Origin: Monosporascus cannonballus
Lineage: Eukaryota > Ascomycota > Sordariomycetes > Xylariales
Length of the DNA: 64,000 nt
Assembly: GCA_004154925.1 (NCBI GenBank)
Contig: QJNS01000025.1
Span: forward strand, 124,001-188,000
Reading direction: 5' to 3'
The position numbers and the translations under genes were made by a program. The notes under the pieces are model-generated. The model was not told the origin of the DNA. It worked only from the letters and a program-made list of their open reading frames with translations, and made no database searches. The first letter of the stretch is position 1; every line of letters starts with the position of its first letter. Positions 1-11,918 of the stretch are shown piece after piece.

Positions 1-1172
1 TGTAAGTCTGGTGACACCTTCGTCTCGGCATCTAGACGGACGAGGCTTGGGTCTTGTAATCCTGCTCGAGCAAACTCAACCAAAGAGGCGGGCAGTGTGG
101 CGGAGAATAATAGCGTTTGTCTCGAAGCTGGCAAGGCATGAAGAATCTCTGTAAGCTGTGCAGCGAACCCCATCTCAAAGAGTCGATCTGCCTCGTCAAA
201 GACGACATACTGTATCGAGGAAAGGTCCAGAGACATTTCAACCTACGCCACAATCTACTGTTAGCAACGCTAGGGTGAAGCCTTCAGACACAGCTGGCTA
301 GGGAGTTTGACGCCAATGAACAAGCTCTCTAGGCGAGAGGCTGAATGGAATACAAAAGATGGGGGTGGTGAAAGGCTACTAACCTTCAGGTGGAGAAATC
401 GACCAGGAGTCGCAATGACTATATCTGGATTTGTAGTCATGGACGCGAACTGCTCTTCCAGAGAGTCACCACCGACTAACAAGATACACTTGAGATCGGT
501 TCCCCGGCTGAAATCTTTGACTACGCGGAGAGTCTGTAAAGCAAGTTCTCGCGATGGACTCAGGACCAGAGCTCTTATTCCGAACATAGCGCTGTGAGCC
601 TTCAGTCGTTCAATCATGGGTACGACAAAGGCGGCTGTTTTCCCGGAACCAGTTCTTGCCATACCGACCACGTCTTTCCGTTCTATATATTGCGTCAGAT
701 TCCGCGCGACCTGAGCTCCCGAATAAGTCCGAGTCTCGTCTTACCTAAAATAAGCGGGATCGTCTTGCGCTGGATGGGTGTTGGGACGCTGAAACCCTTC
801 TTAGTGATCGCTCGCAACAGATTCGCATTTAGTCCTACAGGATAATTAGTTACATATGGCCTCAGACGCACATTGGGTTTATCTTCACGAACCCATAGAC
901 TGGAAACCACCGCCCTTCTTAACCGTCCTTCCCTTAAGATTGCTAGTTTTCCTAAAGGAAGCGGCCTGCTTAAGGGCGATGAAAGCCTCGTCACCGTCAT
1001 CTCCTTCGCCACCTTGCGCATCCAGCAGTTCACCGGCATCGAATCCAAAGCCATCCTGAGCGGCGCCAGTCCCTAACTTCCCATTCGCAAGTCCCCAACC
1101 GTCAGTGAATAGTGATCCTAGGATATCGACTTCGTTCTCTGATGCCGCTGGGGATACTGCACGGGGCGCCAT
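1..1172 (-). CDS. dbp10: ATP-dependent RNA helicase DBP10 (3' part beyond window)
   Basis: DEAD-box helicase of 60S ribosomal subunit assembly, nucleolar by family. Exons on the minus strand are 1172-893, 834-745, 682-384 and 242 to the edge; introns are 58, 62 and 141 nt. The joined frame gives residues 1 to about 303, covering the N-terminal RecA lobe only. Visible motifs: acidic N-terminus, the [11 protein letters not shown] block typical of DBP10 just before the helicase core, Q-motif VPTPIQRK (about 110-117), Walker A ARTGSGKT (132-139), PSREL (about 166), TPGR (about 215), DEAD (239-242) and SAT (270-272). The start at 1172 begins MAPRAVSPA, which resembles other fungal DBP10 starts. 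The gene is divergent from the J-protein gene. The C-terminal lobe and DBP10CT domain must lie left of position 1. Confidence 0.95.
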
Positions 1173-1616
1173 TTTGTTGACTTCGCCCTTTACATAAACG
1201 CTTGTCCGATGGGCCTCCACGCAAACTCCTCGATTCCGAGAGCTCCTCAACAGAATTGCTAGGACTGCTTAATGGTGTATCGCGAGAGTTCAGTGGGGCT
1301 CTCGGTGCATTGGACTGACTTTGCGACAGCAACTTTTCTGGTTCTCAACATCTTATCGGATTTATCTCGTATCTTATCAGTACTGACTGTGGCTGTAACC
1401 ATGCATGCAGATAGGCTCAGGCATGCATAGGTCCCACTTGCAGGGCTCCATCGCTTAAGTACTTAAGTACCCGGGTAACTTGTATCAACGTTGCTTCATG
1501 CTCGTCCACCTGGGCAACATTGAAGTCCGTGTTCTCATCAACTACCTACTTACTGGCGTCCTCTTCTCGCTCGCTAATCCTCAATTCTCCATTAGCCACA
1601 GCACATCATAGACGAA
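1173..1616. promoter_or_regulatory. Divergent promoter region, DBP10 / J-protein
   Basis: This 444-bp spacer lies between two divergent start codons and must hold both promoters and 5' leaders. It contains the palindrome-like cttaagtacttaagtacccggg near 1454-1475. Short ORFs here are not gene-like. The promoter role is inferred from gene orientation. Confidence 0.5.
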
Positions 1617-2460
1617 ATGTCGAGCAACGATTCAAAATCGACTGAGAACAAACCGGCCGAGAGCAAACCGGTTGAGGACAAGGACGCCCTTGACGCTCTC
1701 GAGGCTGAAGCCAAGGAGTTCGACAAGGCAAGCTTCGCCACGCTGCCTTCGATTACCTCAGCTAACCGGAACTTTAGGATGCCGAAATCGATCGCATTCT
1801 GAAGGCATTCCGGCTCAATGCGTAAGTCCACGCTTCCCATGCCCCTTGGTTGGTTACCCGGGATGATTTGCCGCCTCCCGTCTGACCCCATTAATACGCG
1901 GTCTCTAACTCCCGCCTAGCTATGCAGTGCTAGACCTACAGCCCGGTGTGCCGGAATCGGATATCAAGATCGTATACCGCAAGAAATCGCTGCTCATACA
2001 TCCGGACAAGACGAAGAACCCCCAGGCGCCCGAGGCCTTCGACCGCCTGAAGAAGGCCCAGACGGAGCTAATGGACGAGAAGCACCGCGAGCGGCTGGAC
2101 GAGGCCATCGCCGACGCGCGCATGCTGCTGATCCGCGAGAACAAGTGGACGGTGGACAGCCCGGAGCTGAAGACGGAGGAGTTCGCCCGCATGTGGCGCG
2201 ACAAGACGCGCGAGGTGCTCATCGACAACGAGATGCGCCGCAAGCGCCAGCTTAGGGCCCAGATGCAGGAGGAGGGCCGCGAGCAGCGGCGCGTCGAGGC
2301 CGAGACCGAGGAGCGCAAGCGCAAGAGGCAGCACGAGCAGGACTGGGAGGAGACCCGCGACCAGCGCATCGACAGCTGGCGCCAGTTCCAGAAAGGCAAG
2401 TCTAGCACTGGCGGTGGCGAGGGCGGGAAGAAGAAGAAGAAGCTCAAGCCTATCGGTTGA
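1617..2460 (+). CDS. J-domain protein, DNAJC8/Spf31-like
   Basis: Hsp70 co-chaperone of the DNAJC8 / fission-yeast Spf31 type, a group associated with spliceosomes. Exons are 1617-1727, 1778-1821 and 1920-2460, giving 231 aa. The J domain spans roughly residues 52-115 with HPD at 79-81 in the helix II/III loop. A long charged, probably coiled-coil helix follows (about 125-205), with the DNAJC8-like stretch ETRDQRIDSWRQFQ and a basic lysine-rich end. Intron 1 has a GC donor (AAG|GCAAGC) and ends TTTAG, so the ORF seems to stop early unless a GC-AG intron is allowed. Intron 2 is GTAAGT..CCTAG. The frame closes only with both introns removed. No signal peptide or membrane span is seen. The DNAJC8 assignment comes from remembered family sequence. 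Confidence 0.88.
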
Positions 2461-3032
2461 GCTTGGGCTATGGCGGTTCCTTTCCGGTCTAGGTAAGAGA
2501 GCGGGTGGGGACCGGAATCAAGATCACAGCAACTGACTCGCCCTCGGGCTATTTTGAGGATTCCGGAAGCGTTTTCGGAAATGGCATGGGCTACGATTGA
2601 ACGTGTGAGTTATATTGATAGATCGCAAGATTTCTTATGAACCTAACTCCCGCAGAGATCCATGGATCAGACTCATCGTCCCGCCTTTGGATTCCGAACT
2701 TCTTCCACTTCTCCCATTCGTCATTAGTCATTCGAGGTAAGTACACATATGCGCATGCAATGCTTTGTGAGGGTCGCAGATTCGATGACTGCACCAGCGC
2801 TACCAGATAGCCACGAGGAGCGAGTTGCACGGCGAAGGTTGGTATTGTTTGGCCGGCGCCACGACAGCGTAGACATTTCATTATCCCCCAACAAGACTAG
2901 GCTAGGCCACGTTGTTCAAGACCCTCGTTCATTAAGGGCTAGGACAAATTGGTTGTCTCACTTCGTAAGCTATAGCTCGTAGTCGTGTATACCCACTACA
3001 ATACTACTAGGCATCGAAAGCGCATCAGCCCC
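2461..3032. other. Convergent intergenic region
   Basis: This stretch lies between two convergent stop codons and probably holds both 3' UTRs and polyadenylation sites. A 96-codon minus-strand ORF (2591-2881) and a 77-codon plus-strand ORF have no recognisable motif. Nothing else is visible. Confidence 0.5.
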
Positions 3033-5182
3033 TCACGGCCGATGCTTCTGCTTATACTGAATGAACCTCGTAAGGTTCATGAGAGTCTCGTCGGCCCTCT
3101 GCCTAAGCTCCGCCGACTTCTTCTTATCTACCGTCTTCACCGCTGCCCTGAACTTCGGCAGGACCTCCTCGAGGTGCTGCAGGAAGTTCTCCCTCCAGAA
3201 GACCTCGCGGTCGCACGCCTTGCTCTCGTCGCCGTAGATGTCGAACAGCTGATTCAGGGCCTCCACGGCGTCGGCGGCCGGCGTGTCCCCGGGCAGTCCC
3301 GCCAGCACCTGGGTCAGCAGGAACACGCCGATCTCGCGGTTCAGCTCGACGGGCGCGCGGGGGTCGAGCGCCAGCTGGCCCAGGACGCCGACGCACCTGA
3401 CACCGAGGCTCTGGAACGGGTCCGCCGCTTCCTCGCCCTGCCGCTGCTTCTGCTCGGCCTCGGCCCGCAGGTTCTTGGACGCGTGGTACAGCGACATGAA
3501 CTTGTTGTGCTCGCCGCCTCCCGAGAGGAAGAAGGCATGGTCGCCTGTGGTGTAATGCAGCGTGCGGGCCACGGCCCACGCGAGGCTCGTCACGACCGTC
3601 GCCAGCCCCACGTCCGAGGTGTCGCTCGCGAGCACGGGCGCCACGGCGTCCCGCCAGATGGTCCCCGCGATGGGGCTCCAGGCCCGCAGGATCGCGTCGT
3701 TCTGGCCCTCGCCAAAGTCGATGCAGGACACAGTCCAGGAGACGTTGTTCAGGGCGGCGAAGGCATGGGCCCGGATGGACACTGAGGCCTCGTCGCCGTC
3801 GCCGCCGCCCGTCGTCCGCGCTATTATCTTCAGGACCTGCGGGATCGCCCTGTGCAACAGCTCCCGTAGCGTGGACAGGTCGTCGATGCCCGACGCTTCG
3901 TCCGGGTAGTCGTCCGCCGCCGTGACCATCTCCATGTCGGCTTCCATCTCGTCCTCGTCCATCTCGTCATCGTCGTCGGCGGGTTCGTTCTTCTCGGATA
4001 GTTGCTCCTCATCATCGTCGCTGCCGGCGTCGACGTCGGCGTCCATGGCGTCGTCCTCATCCTCGTCCTCGATACCTCCCCACTCCTCCTCCTTGTTACC
4101 TTTCTCGAGCGACTCCTGCAAAGTAGTGCCGATGGATGCCAGGATCTGGAGGGCCAACTGGAGGGTGTCCACCGGGCTAGACGAACCATGCCCATTCATC
4201 ATGTTTCCGTTCGATTCGGCCTGCTCCAGCGATTGCGAAAGCGTCGGTACGAGAACGGCGTCTGACGCCCCGTCTTTTCCGGGATTTTGATCGTGCCATT
4301 CCATAACGGCGAATATGTTATGTAGAATGCCGCAGGCGAGAACCGCCTGATAGCTACCTCCCTTCTGGAACGATAGGAGCTTCTCGTAGGATTTTGAGGC
4401 TTCATCCGCCAGAATAGCCTCCACGAACTGCGGGCTGTCCTCTGACAAGGTTAACATGCATAATAGAGCATTCTCCAGGACAGAAGCGGTCGTGAAGTCA
4501 AACGATAGAAGCGTAAGCAGAAAAGAAGTGATATCTGCATTGCGCACGATGGCGTCGAATGCTTCATCCGAAGCTTCGGCTAAGCCAGTGATGATCGCCG
4601 TCAGCGCCTCCGCGATGCTCCAGACGAAGTGCTGCTCGGCTTTGGAGGTCTTGCCGAAAGGTGTACTCGATGACGTGAGCGCTTCGGTTATCTACACCGT
4701 CGCGGTCAGCAAGGTGCACGCACTGCATATCAAGAGAAAAGGGTTTCGCCGAAGGCGGTCCTCCCTACCTTCTTCGCCGCGTGCTGGATGGCCGTCACGA
4801 CGTCGACCCGGTACAGGTGGACGCAGAAGTCGGGCTCCTCCTCTGCGGCGAGCGTGCGCAGGATCTGCCAGCCGGCGGCGCGGCCCTCGAGCGACGAGTC
4901 CGTCAGCGTCTCCCCCAGCAGCACGCCCACGACCCTCTCCCGCAGCAGCAGCTTGCGGCACCGCGCGTCCCGCGCCACCACGTTGGCGACCGCCGCGGCC
5001 GCGGCCGTGCGCCGCTTCGGGTCCGCGCTCTGCAGGTCCCGGAGTACCGGCAGCACGCTCTTCTCCCGTAGGGCCGCCAGCTCCGGGTCCGTCGGCGGCT
5101 TCACCGGTCTATCCCTCTTGCCCACCATGGGGTCCGAACGCTGCTTCTGCCCACCACCTCTGTTGCGCCGTGATTTGCCCAT
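3033..5182 (-). CDS. syo1: Symportin SYO1, ribosomal-protein import chaperone
   Basis: Armadillo/HEAT-repeat adaptor that, in the family, binds nascent Rpl5 and Rpl11 and couples them to the karyopherin Kap104 for nuclear import of 5S RNP components. Exons are 5182-4769 and 4691-3033, giving 690 aa; the 77-nt intron is GTAGGG..TGTAG. The N-terminus MGKSRRNRGGGQ..KPVKPPTDPELAALRE matches the SYO1 start and its basic, PY-NLS-like import signal. Helical repeats run through the protein. They are interrupted by a long acidic loop at about residues 340-395 (runs of D and E), the known acidic segment of SYO1. The C-terminus RADETLMNLTRFIQYK is also typical. The 3' half is very GC-rich, which creates long overlapping false ORFs in other frames. 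Confidence 0.95.
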
Positions 5183-5526
5183 GCTGTGTTTTGTCTTGTT
5201 GGTTTGATAGCGAACGAGAAGGCGCCCAAGTAAAATTTTTTACCGTCCTATTTTCCGTCCTCCAGCAGATATCTGGATGTGCCGAGGTTCCCAAAGTTAA
5301 TGTAAGCCGGACATCGAGTTTGTGCCCGGCAAGATATTCAAGGTTATCAGTCCCACTTGCACTGCTTCCCTACAGTATAAAAATTTCTGGCGGCTGCAGG
5401 TCGACCTTCGAAAGACGCTGAAAAGTACTAGGGACCTAGGGACCTAGGGACAATGTACGCTGAGCTAAGCTTGACTTAGTTCTTCGGACGTTGAGTGCGC
5501 CGCAGCGGGGTGCGGCTATGTAGCTA
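5183..5526. promoter_or_regulatory. SYO1 upstream region up to transposon
   Basis: About 340 bp between the SYO1 start and the left transposon terminus, expected to hold the SYO1 promoter and leader. It contains a short direct duplication gggacctagggacctaggga near 5431-5451. No gene is seen. Confidence 0.4.
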
Positions 5527-6440
5527 ACCTCGGACCCCACATAATGAATGACCCTAACAATGAATAGGGAAAACACACCTAAAATCATAATAACCTACAC
5601 ATTCCAAAGCCTTTTAACAACGCAACAACGTATTTCCTAATAAAATAAAGCTATTTAAGCTATTTAATTTTGCGTTACCTTTTTTTAGTAAGCTATTTTT
5701 CAATATAATTATTAATTAAAATCTAATCGCTAGCTTTTATAAGTTTTAAACGTTTAATAATTTTATCTTTAACCGACTTAATATATAATAAATTCACAAA
5801 AATCTTATTCGGTTATTTAATAATAATTTGGCATTTATAATTTTCGTATTTTTCGAATTTCGTTTTTAAAAGCTAATTATTATAACGAATAATAATATTT
5901 TCGATATTAAAATTATTAAATTTTTTAATAGTTTTAATTATTATTTTCCGTATATCGCAAAACGGCTTTACTTAATTACGTAAAGCCGTTCATATATTTT
6001 TTTCGTAATTTTAAGGCTTTATAAAAAATATATATAATTTTGTTCTGGTTATTAATTATTTGTTCCAAAAGTATTTTCAGCTTAAATATCGGTTAAGGTA
6101 CTATTTCGAAATTTTTTAATATTATTTTAGGTTTAAAAAAAATAAGCCGGTATAACGTTATTTAACTTTAATATTTTTGTCGGTAAAGGCGATTTCGGCA
6201 ATCTTATAATATATTTTTAATATACGGCGTTTATATTCAGAAATTATTACGAATAATCCGCCGGCCTTTTGCAAAACAATACGATATTTTTTTTAAATAC
6301 GGAAAATACGATAACATTAAATAACTAAAGGTTATTATTCGAATAAAGTAAAAAATATGTAAAGGTAATTCTATTTTGAAAGCATTTTTACATAAAAATA
6401 AATAATATATATATAATATAATTATTTAGGATAAATATAA

Positions 6441-6600
6441 GAGGCTGCATACGCAGTAGCTAAGGATATGGGCCACAACAGGTCTATTGAGAAATCTAGG
6501 GAACAGCTAAGAAAATACGTAAAAGCAGCTAGCTATATATACAGGAGCCACGGGATTAACGCTACGCTAATCTCTTCACTAGGGCCCTTAGCCCGTAATA
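6441..6600 (+). repeat. Internal 160-bp direct repeat, copy 1
   Basis: Copy 1 aligns without gaps to 7781-7940, exactly 1,340 bp downstream. I count 28 differences in 160 positions and all are transitions. This copy is the more GC-rich of the two, so it is probably less mutated. Confidence 0.85.
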
Positions 6601-7780
6601 TAACTTCCTCCTCTAAATCTAATCCTTGCTTTTTCCTATTATGCGGCAAACGCTTATTCGTAGTACCTTTTTAAAAACTTTACTCCAAGGCGGCGATATT
6701 CGTAAATCCTAATCCGAAAAATCTTCCGACGGTTACAAGGAGATTACGCCGTATACTTTACGCTTATACGTTTTTAACGCGTTACGCGTTACCAGCTTTA
6801 TATTTTCGCATTATTTTTCTTAAGGTTTTTCTTTTGCTAATTCTTTTAACGTTTTATAAACGTTAAACTTATTTAAGTTTTTCTAAATTTTATTAAACGT
6901 TTTTATAATTGCTTTTTATCGTTTAAGTAACGATAAAGCCTTTAAAACCTTATTAACGCCAATATATCAAATAATAATTTTTTTCTGTTTAAAATAATTT
7001 CTCCAAAAATACTCCATTTCGCCATACCCTAAATAACGCCCTTCCGTTCGCCAGCGGTATTTACGTTAATAATTAGCGGTTAACATACTAATTTTCATAT
7101 CTTTTATAGCATTACCTTTTAATTAAAAAATTATTACGTACAAACGCGCTAAGGTAAAAATCGTTAAAAACAATATTTCTAAACGGCAAAAAAAATTACG
7201 CAAACTTTTCCCAAATATTAGGTTACTTTTCGTAATCTAATTTTTTTACGTTTCGGCAGTAAAATTCGAAATTAATAAAAAAATTTAGCTTTATTTAATT
7301 ATTTTTTTGGCCTAGTAAAAAGCATTTTTAAATATAAAAATATATTCGGTTATCGTTTAAACGTTACGTTGACGTAATTTCATTAAAAGTTAACCAACTT
7401 TTTATTCCTTATTAAATTTTTCCAAAATAATAGCAATATACTTTAAAAAAGTTTAAAAATTTGGTTTTTTAAAGCTTTTTATATATATGACAGAAACGTC
7501 GACTTTTAAAACTAACGGCTAAGGGCTCCCTAAATATAGAAAAACTGCGTACGATTATCGCCGATCGCTTTTCCGTTAACGAATAATTTCTTATTTATTT
7601 CGAACCTCTAGACATTATAATCCTTACGGCCTTATAATTCGCAAACGGTTCGTAAAACCTAACGGCACGGTTTCTCGATATCTATAGCGAATAAGCTACG
7701 TACGAATAACGAATGCGTAATGCTAACGTACTTCTTACAGCGACGGACCGTTCGCGAAAAGGAGATTTCTTAATATGTAA

Positions 7781-7940
7781 AAAGCTACATACATAATAAT
7801 TAAGGATATAAGCCATAATAGGTCTATTGAAAAATCTAGGGAACAGTTAAAAAGATACGTAAAAGCAGCTAGTTATATATATAGGAGCTACGGAATTAGC
7901 GTTACGCTAATCTCTCCATTAGAGCCCTTGGCCCGTGACA
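7781..7940 (+). repeat. Internal 160-bp direct repeat, copy 2
   Basis: Copy 2 of the repeat at 6441-6600. Most differences are G to A or C to T relative to copy 1, with a few in the opposite sense, so both copies were mutated independently. It may be part of a duplicated transposon segment or an older nested insertion. Confidence 0.85.
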
Positions 7941-8870
7941 ATAAATAACCGTTATTTATTATAGAAACAGGGCTTAATTTCCGAAAAAGAAATAGATTTT
8001 AGTTATTTTAATATAATAATATTATTAATATACCTTTTCGAAATTAACGTATATTTAGTTTTTTCGATATTTTCCGATAATTATTATTTTTAAATAGTAA
8101 AACTATTAAAAATATATACGGCCGTATTTTTCTCGTATATAAAGCTGATATATTCGAAAATAAATACTTATAACGTTATTTTTAATTTTTCAAACTTTAC
8201 GTAAACCGTTTTCGAAAATTCTACGACCGTTTTATTAGCTTATTTCCTTTTTTAAACGTCTGTTTTATTTATATTATATTCGTTTGTAAACTTAATTTTA
8301 TGTTTAGTTCAGACAGTAATAAGAAAAAGAAAAAACTTATAAATATTATCGCGATTACGTACCTTTAAGCGGTTCCGGGGCATAATTTGTCCGTTTTTAG
8401 TATATATTTTATTATAACATATAATAAAATAATTAATTTATTTTTTTTCGAAAATTCTTTTAAAGCTTAATAAGGCTTTTGCTATTTAACGAATTTATAT
8501 TTTCATTAAAACGCGGCCGCATGCCTTTTCGTACAGTATTTAATTAACAAATTTATCTTTTTTCTGATTTAATAGCTTATACGTTTTAACTTTGGCTTCG
8601 GAATGCAATTTGGAACTATGGACGCGGTATAATAAGGTCGACTAAGGTATATCGAATCGCAAATTCGCAAAGGTTTCGGAACCATCTTCTGCTATAAAAT
8701 TCTTAGCATCCCGAATTCTGCGTTTTCGGTCGAAATTAACCATCTTTACCCGAAATCAATTAACGAAAGGGTTATTAAGTTATCGCGGAATAAAACTTTA
8801 AGGAATGGTTGTTGTTGTGGAGAAAAGTCGTATTCATTGTTAGGGTAATTCATTAGGTGGGGTCCGAGAT

Positions 8871-9467
8871 TAGGATTGCACACGATGTGGTAGGGATATT
8901 GTATTAGGAATTCGTTCTAGCTTCCTACCTAGGTAGCTAGGGCAGCTAGAAAAATTCTACTTCTGCAAAAGTACCGCCCCACAGCTACTGTCTATATCGC
9001 TAGAACATATCAAGATCACTAACAGCTGAACAATCGAAGAATAACCAGGAGGATTCCCTTTTTAAAATATGGATGAACCTCTTTCGAGCCGTAGTAAACG
9101 TTGTTAATATTGCGATGTTATTCGCACCTATTGCTGCTTTAATATAATACGGGTGACGTATATTGAATACCGAACACGTGTGCTTTGTAGCGTCTTCTTT
9201 AAGTGGAGCTCCAACCCGACTCTTGGGCTTGGCGATATTCTTAACGTTACGCACGGCAGGTGTAATGTAGATAGGGAATTGTAGCTCCTCCGAGCTCCTA
9301 TCGTCTTTGCCCCTCGAGAACCTGCGCAACACCGCCAACGCCATGCGCTTGCACTCGCAATGCTGCACTCAGTGAGGGACTTTTGACGAACCTGCGGTAT
9401 CACCGACCCTTCCATTCCCCTCATTGAGACTTTGAGACAAAAGAGGGAGAAACACTGGGATGTCTCC
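8871..9467. promoter_or_regulatory. Upstream region of glycosyltransferase-like gene
   Basis: About 600 bp between the transposon and the next start codon, returning to normal base composition. Minus-strand ORFs at 9000-9484 lack recognisable motifs. It probably contains the promoter and 5' leader of the downstream gene. Confidence 0.4.
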
Positions 9468-11737
9468 ATGTCGAAAATGCGCAACTACTTCCTAAGCGAC
9501 GTGGAGCTGGGCAAGAAGGACGACGACCACAAGAAACACGTCAAGGATGGCGGCCTGCGATCGGCCCAGAAATGGCTCCCGTCGAGAGGGCCGCGGCGGA
9601 GGTCTCTCAAGGGGGTCGCCCTCTTGGCCGTCGTCGCGTTTCTGGTCTACGCCTTCGTCACGAACATGCCCGCCAGCCTCGGCCCGAACCCTCTGATGCG
9701 CCGTCCAACCTTCGAGCAGGTGCCGCCGCGGTCCCCGCCGCGCGTTCACCCCGGACATCCCCCGCCGTCGTCGCAGGCGAACCCGCGATCGAGGGCGCAG
9801 CCCCCCTCGTCGCCGGAGCGCACGTACAACGGCCCCGTCAAGTTCCTCGAGCTGGCGTCGTCGCTGCACGCCATCGCGCCCACCCAGGGCAGCATGACTG
9901 TCAATAAGAACGTCCTCTTCGCTGCCGCCTCCCTCAAGAGCGCCGCCACGCTGCTACCCATCGCCTGCCAGATGGGGACCGAGCTGAAGAGTTATGTCCA
10001 CTTCGCGCTCATGAGCCGGAGCAGCATCGACTTGGCCGAGCTGCAGAAGGTGAACGGCATCGACGAGTCCTGCCATCTGATATTCCACGGTACGCTCGGG
10101 ACGACAGACACGCGCCTGCTGGTGCTGCTGCTAGGCCTATTGGCGCTAACCTCGTATAAGATGCCCGCACAGAAAATGCCCAGATATCAACCGATGCGCG
10201 GATGGAGAACGCCGTATTCCGTGGTTTCCGTATGTGCACCCCGTGTAGAGCCATCTCCATCGATGGTGCTTACATATAGTCTAGATCATATCCATATGTA
10301 CATGCATCCTCAGGCCATAATAGTTGATGCCTCGAGCGACGAAGAAGCATGGCTCAATCGTGGGGCGCATCAACATGTGAAGGTGACCGGCAATACTCTG
10401 ATTGAGCTCCCTAGGAATTCTGGAAGGAGCCTAGAATGGATGACCAAACTAGACAGCGCCGCATTGCGCAGTAAGTAGGCCTATATCGGTGTCGCCTTGC
10501 TTCAACTGACACGGCCATGACAGCATGGAACGAAAATCACATCGACATATTGATCAGCGCGGCGCCAGGGGCGTCGGGGAGCCTTATCCGCCTTCTAAGG
10601 TCCTTGAGCGCGGCCGATTACACGGCGTGTTCGATTCCTCATCTGACTATCGAGCTTCCGTCCGATATAGACTCTTCGGCCAAACAGTTCCTGGAGTCGT
10701 TTTCATGGCCGCCACCACATCTTGCCGGCCCGACCAGTTCCCATCAGCTTATCCTTCGTCATCGCATACCTCGGCAGGCCATGACTGAGGAGGAGAGTTC
10801 AGCGCGCTTCCTCGAATCTTTCTGGCCCGCGCGTCGCAAGAGCTCGCACGTCCTTGTTCTCTCACCCCAGGTAGAATTGTCACCACAGTTCTTTCATTGT
10901 AAGTCACCCTAATTGAAATAGGCCAGGGGAAATGTGCTCATTAAGTCATGATTAGACCTCAAATACACCCTACTAAGTTACAGAAACTCTATGCGACTCT
11001 TTGCTATTAGCCTTGAACAACCAACTCGACTGTTGGACGAGAAAGAGCCGTTGATTCCTCCAACCAGCAAAGGAGACGTCGGACCCAATGGTGAAGTCGT
11101 CGGAGCCGCACCAGCGGCCTTCCTATGGCAAGCACCCTCCAGCAATGCGGTTCTCTTCTTAGGCCAAAAATGGATGGACCTCCACAACTTTACCTCGCGG
11201 TCACTGGCGGCGAAACAAGATCCCGGCCCCGTGTCCTCCCTCCTGGCCGACAAGCTCGTGAGTAAGAAACACCCGTCTTGGCTGGAACATGCTCTAAGAC
11301 TGGCACGGATGCGGGGGTACTATACGTTATATCCCGGGGAGGAAACGGCTAAGAACCTGGCGACCGTACATAGCGAATTGTACCGTCTACCGGAAGAATA
11401 CGCCGCCGAGGGGAACAAGCAGAAGCTCCTAGCTGACGATGCGACTGATGAGGAAATTGAAGCTGCGCGGAAGCGGGCTCTTGGCGAAACGGAGTCTAGT
11501 CTTGCCCCCATGTCGCTGCTCGACAGCTTGCCGAACGGCGGGGAGTTGCACCCGCTTAACAAGCTTCCGTTACTATCCTGGGATGGGCGCAAGACGGATC
11601 TCGTGGCTGTAGACGAGTCTGCCGCGACGTATGCGGCGGAATTCAGGAGCACAGTCGGCGGGTGCAGCACCAACAATAAGGAGGACGACTCATCAGAAGA
11701 TTTACTCACTCAGGATCTGTTCTGTGTGAAGGAATAG
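9468..11737 (+). CDS. Glycosyltransferase-2-like fungal type II membrane protein
   Basis: Conserved fungal protein resembling the glycosyltransferase-2-like group; substrate unknown. Exons are 9468-10089, 10161-10229, 10285-10470, 10524-10898 and 10956-11737, giving 677 aa; introns are 71, 55, 53 and 57 nt. The frame closes only with all four introns removed. The short N-terminus (SDVELGKKDDDHKKH) precedes one hydrophobic span (KGVALLAVVAFLVYAFVTNM), then a Pro-rich stalk and a globular domain, a type II Golgi/ER layout. Recognisable family blocks: KNVLFAAASLKSAATLLPIA, HIHMYMHPQAIIVDASSDEE, VNIDIL-like WNENHIDILIS, RFLESFWP, LVLSPQVELSPQFF, FLWQAPSSNAVLF and the C-terminal DLFC. An in-frame ATG at 9432 would add 12 residues. 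No classic DXD was pinned down, so activity is inferred from family memory. Confidence 0.8.
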
Positions 11738-11918
11738 CTGTCGCCACAACAAGACGGGAAGGTCCTTAGTGGTCCATGTATCGTATATTTACCTTTCGCT
11801 TGGTGTCTATTCTGGAGTTTTGGCGTCCAAAGGGTTCGTGGGAAACGGTTCCAGCGCAGAGGAAACCTCGGGGGGGTTGGGACCGCATATGTATACCAGG
11901 AGGGCATACGCTATTTAG
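11738..11918. terminator. Compact convergent 3' spacer
   Basis: Only 181 bp separate two convergent stop codons, so the 3' UTRs probably overlap or abut. No separate terminator motif was identified. Confidence 0.35.

Larger units (their letters stand above)
5527..8870. mobile_element. RIP-degraded DNA transposon with 40-bp inverted termini
   Basis: A 3,344-bp AT-rich block bounded by inverted repeats at 5527-5566 and 8831-8870, which match at 37 of 40 positions; the outer core is CTCGGACCCCAC. Each end abuts a TA dinucleotide (5525-5526 and 8871-8872), as expected for a Tc1/mariner/pogo-type TA target duplication. Similarity continues weakly inward. The interior is rich in TA, poor in CA, and keeps many CG, the pattern of RIP. 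No intact transposase frame remains; the longest ORF (6468-6674, 68 codons) is not protein-like. Two internal copies of a 160-bp sequence lie inside. The superfamily is inferred from termini and TA site only. It sits between the divergent SYO1 and glycosyltransferase genes. Confidence 0.85.

Noticed and set aside
6468..6674. 68-codon ORF inside the AT-rich element
   Set aside because: It overlaps the 160-bp repeat, whose second copy is full of stops, and has no domain.
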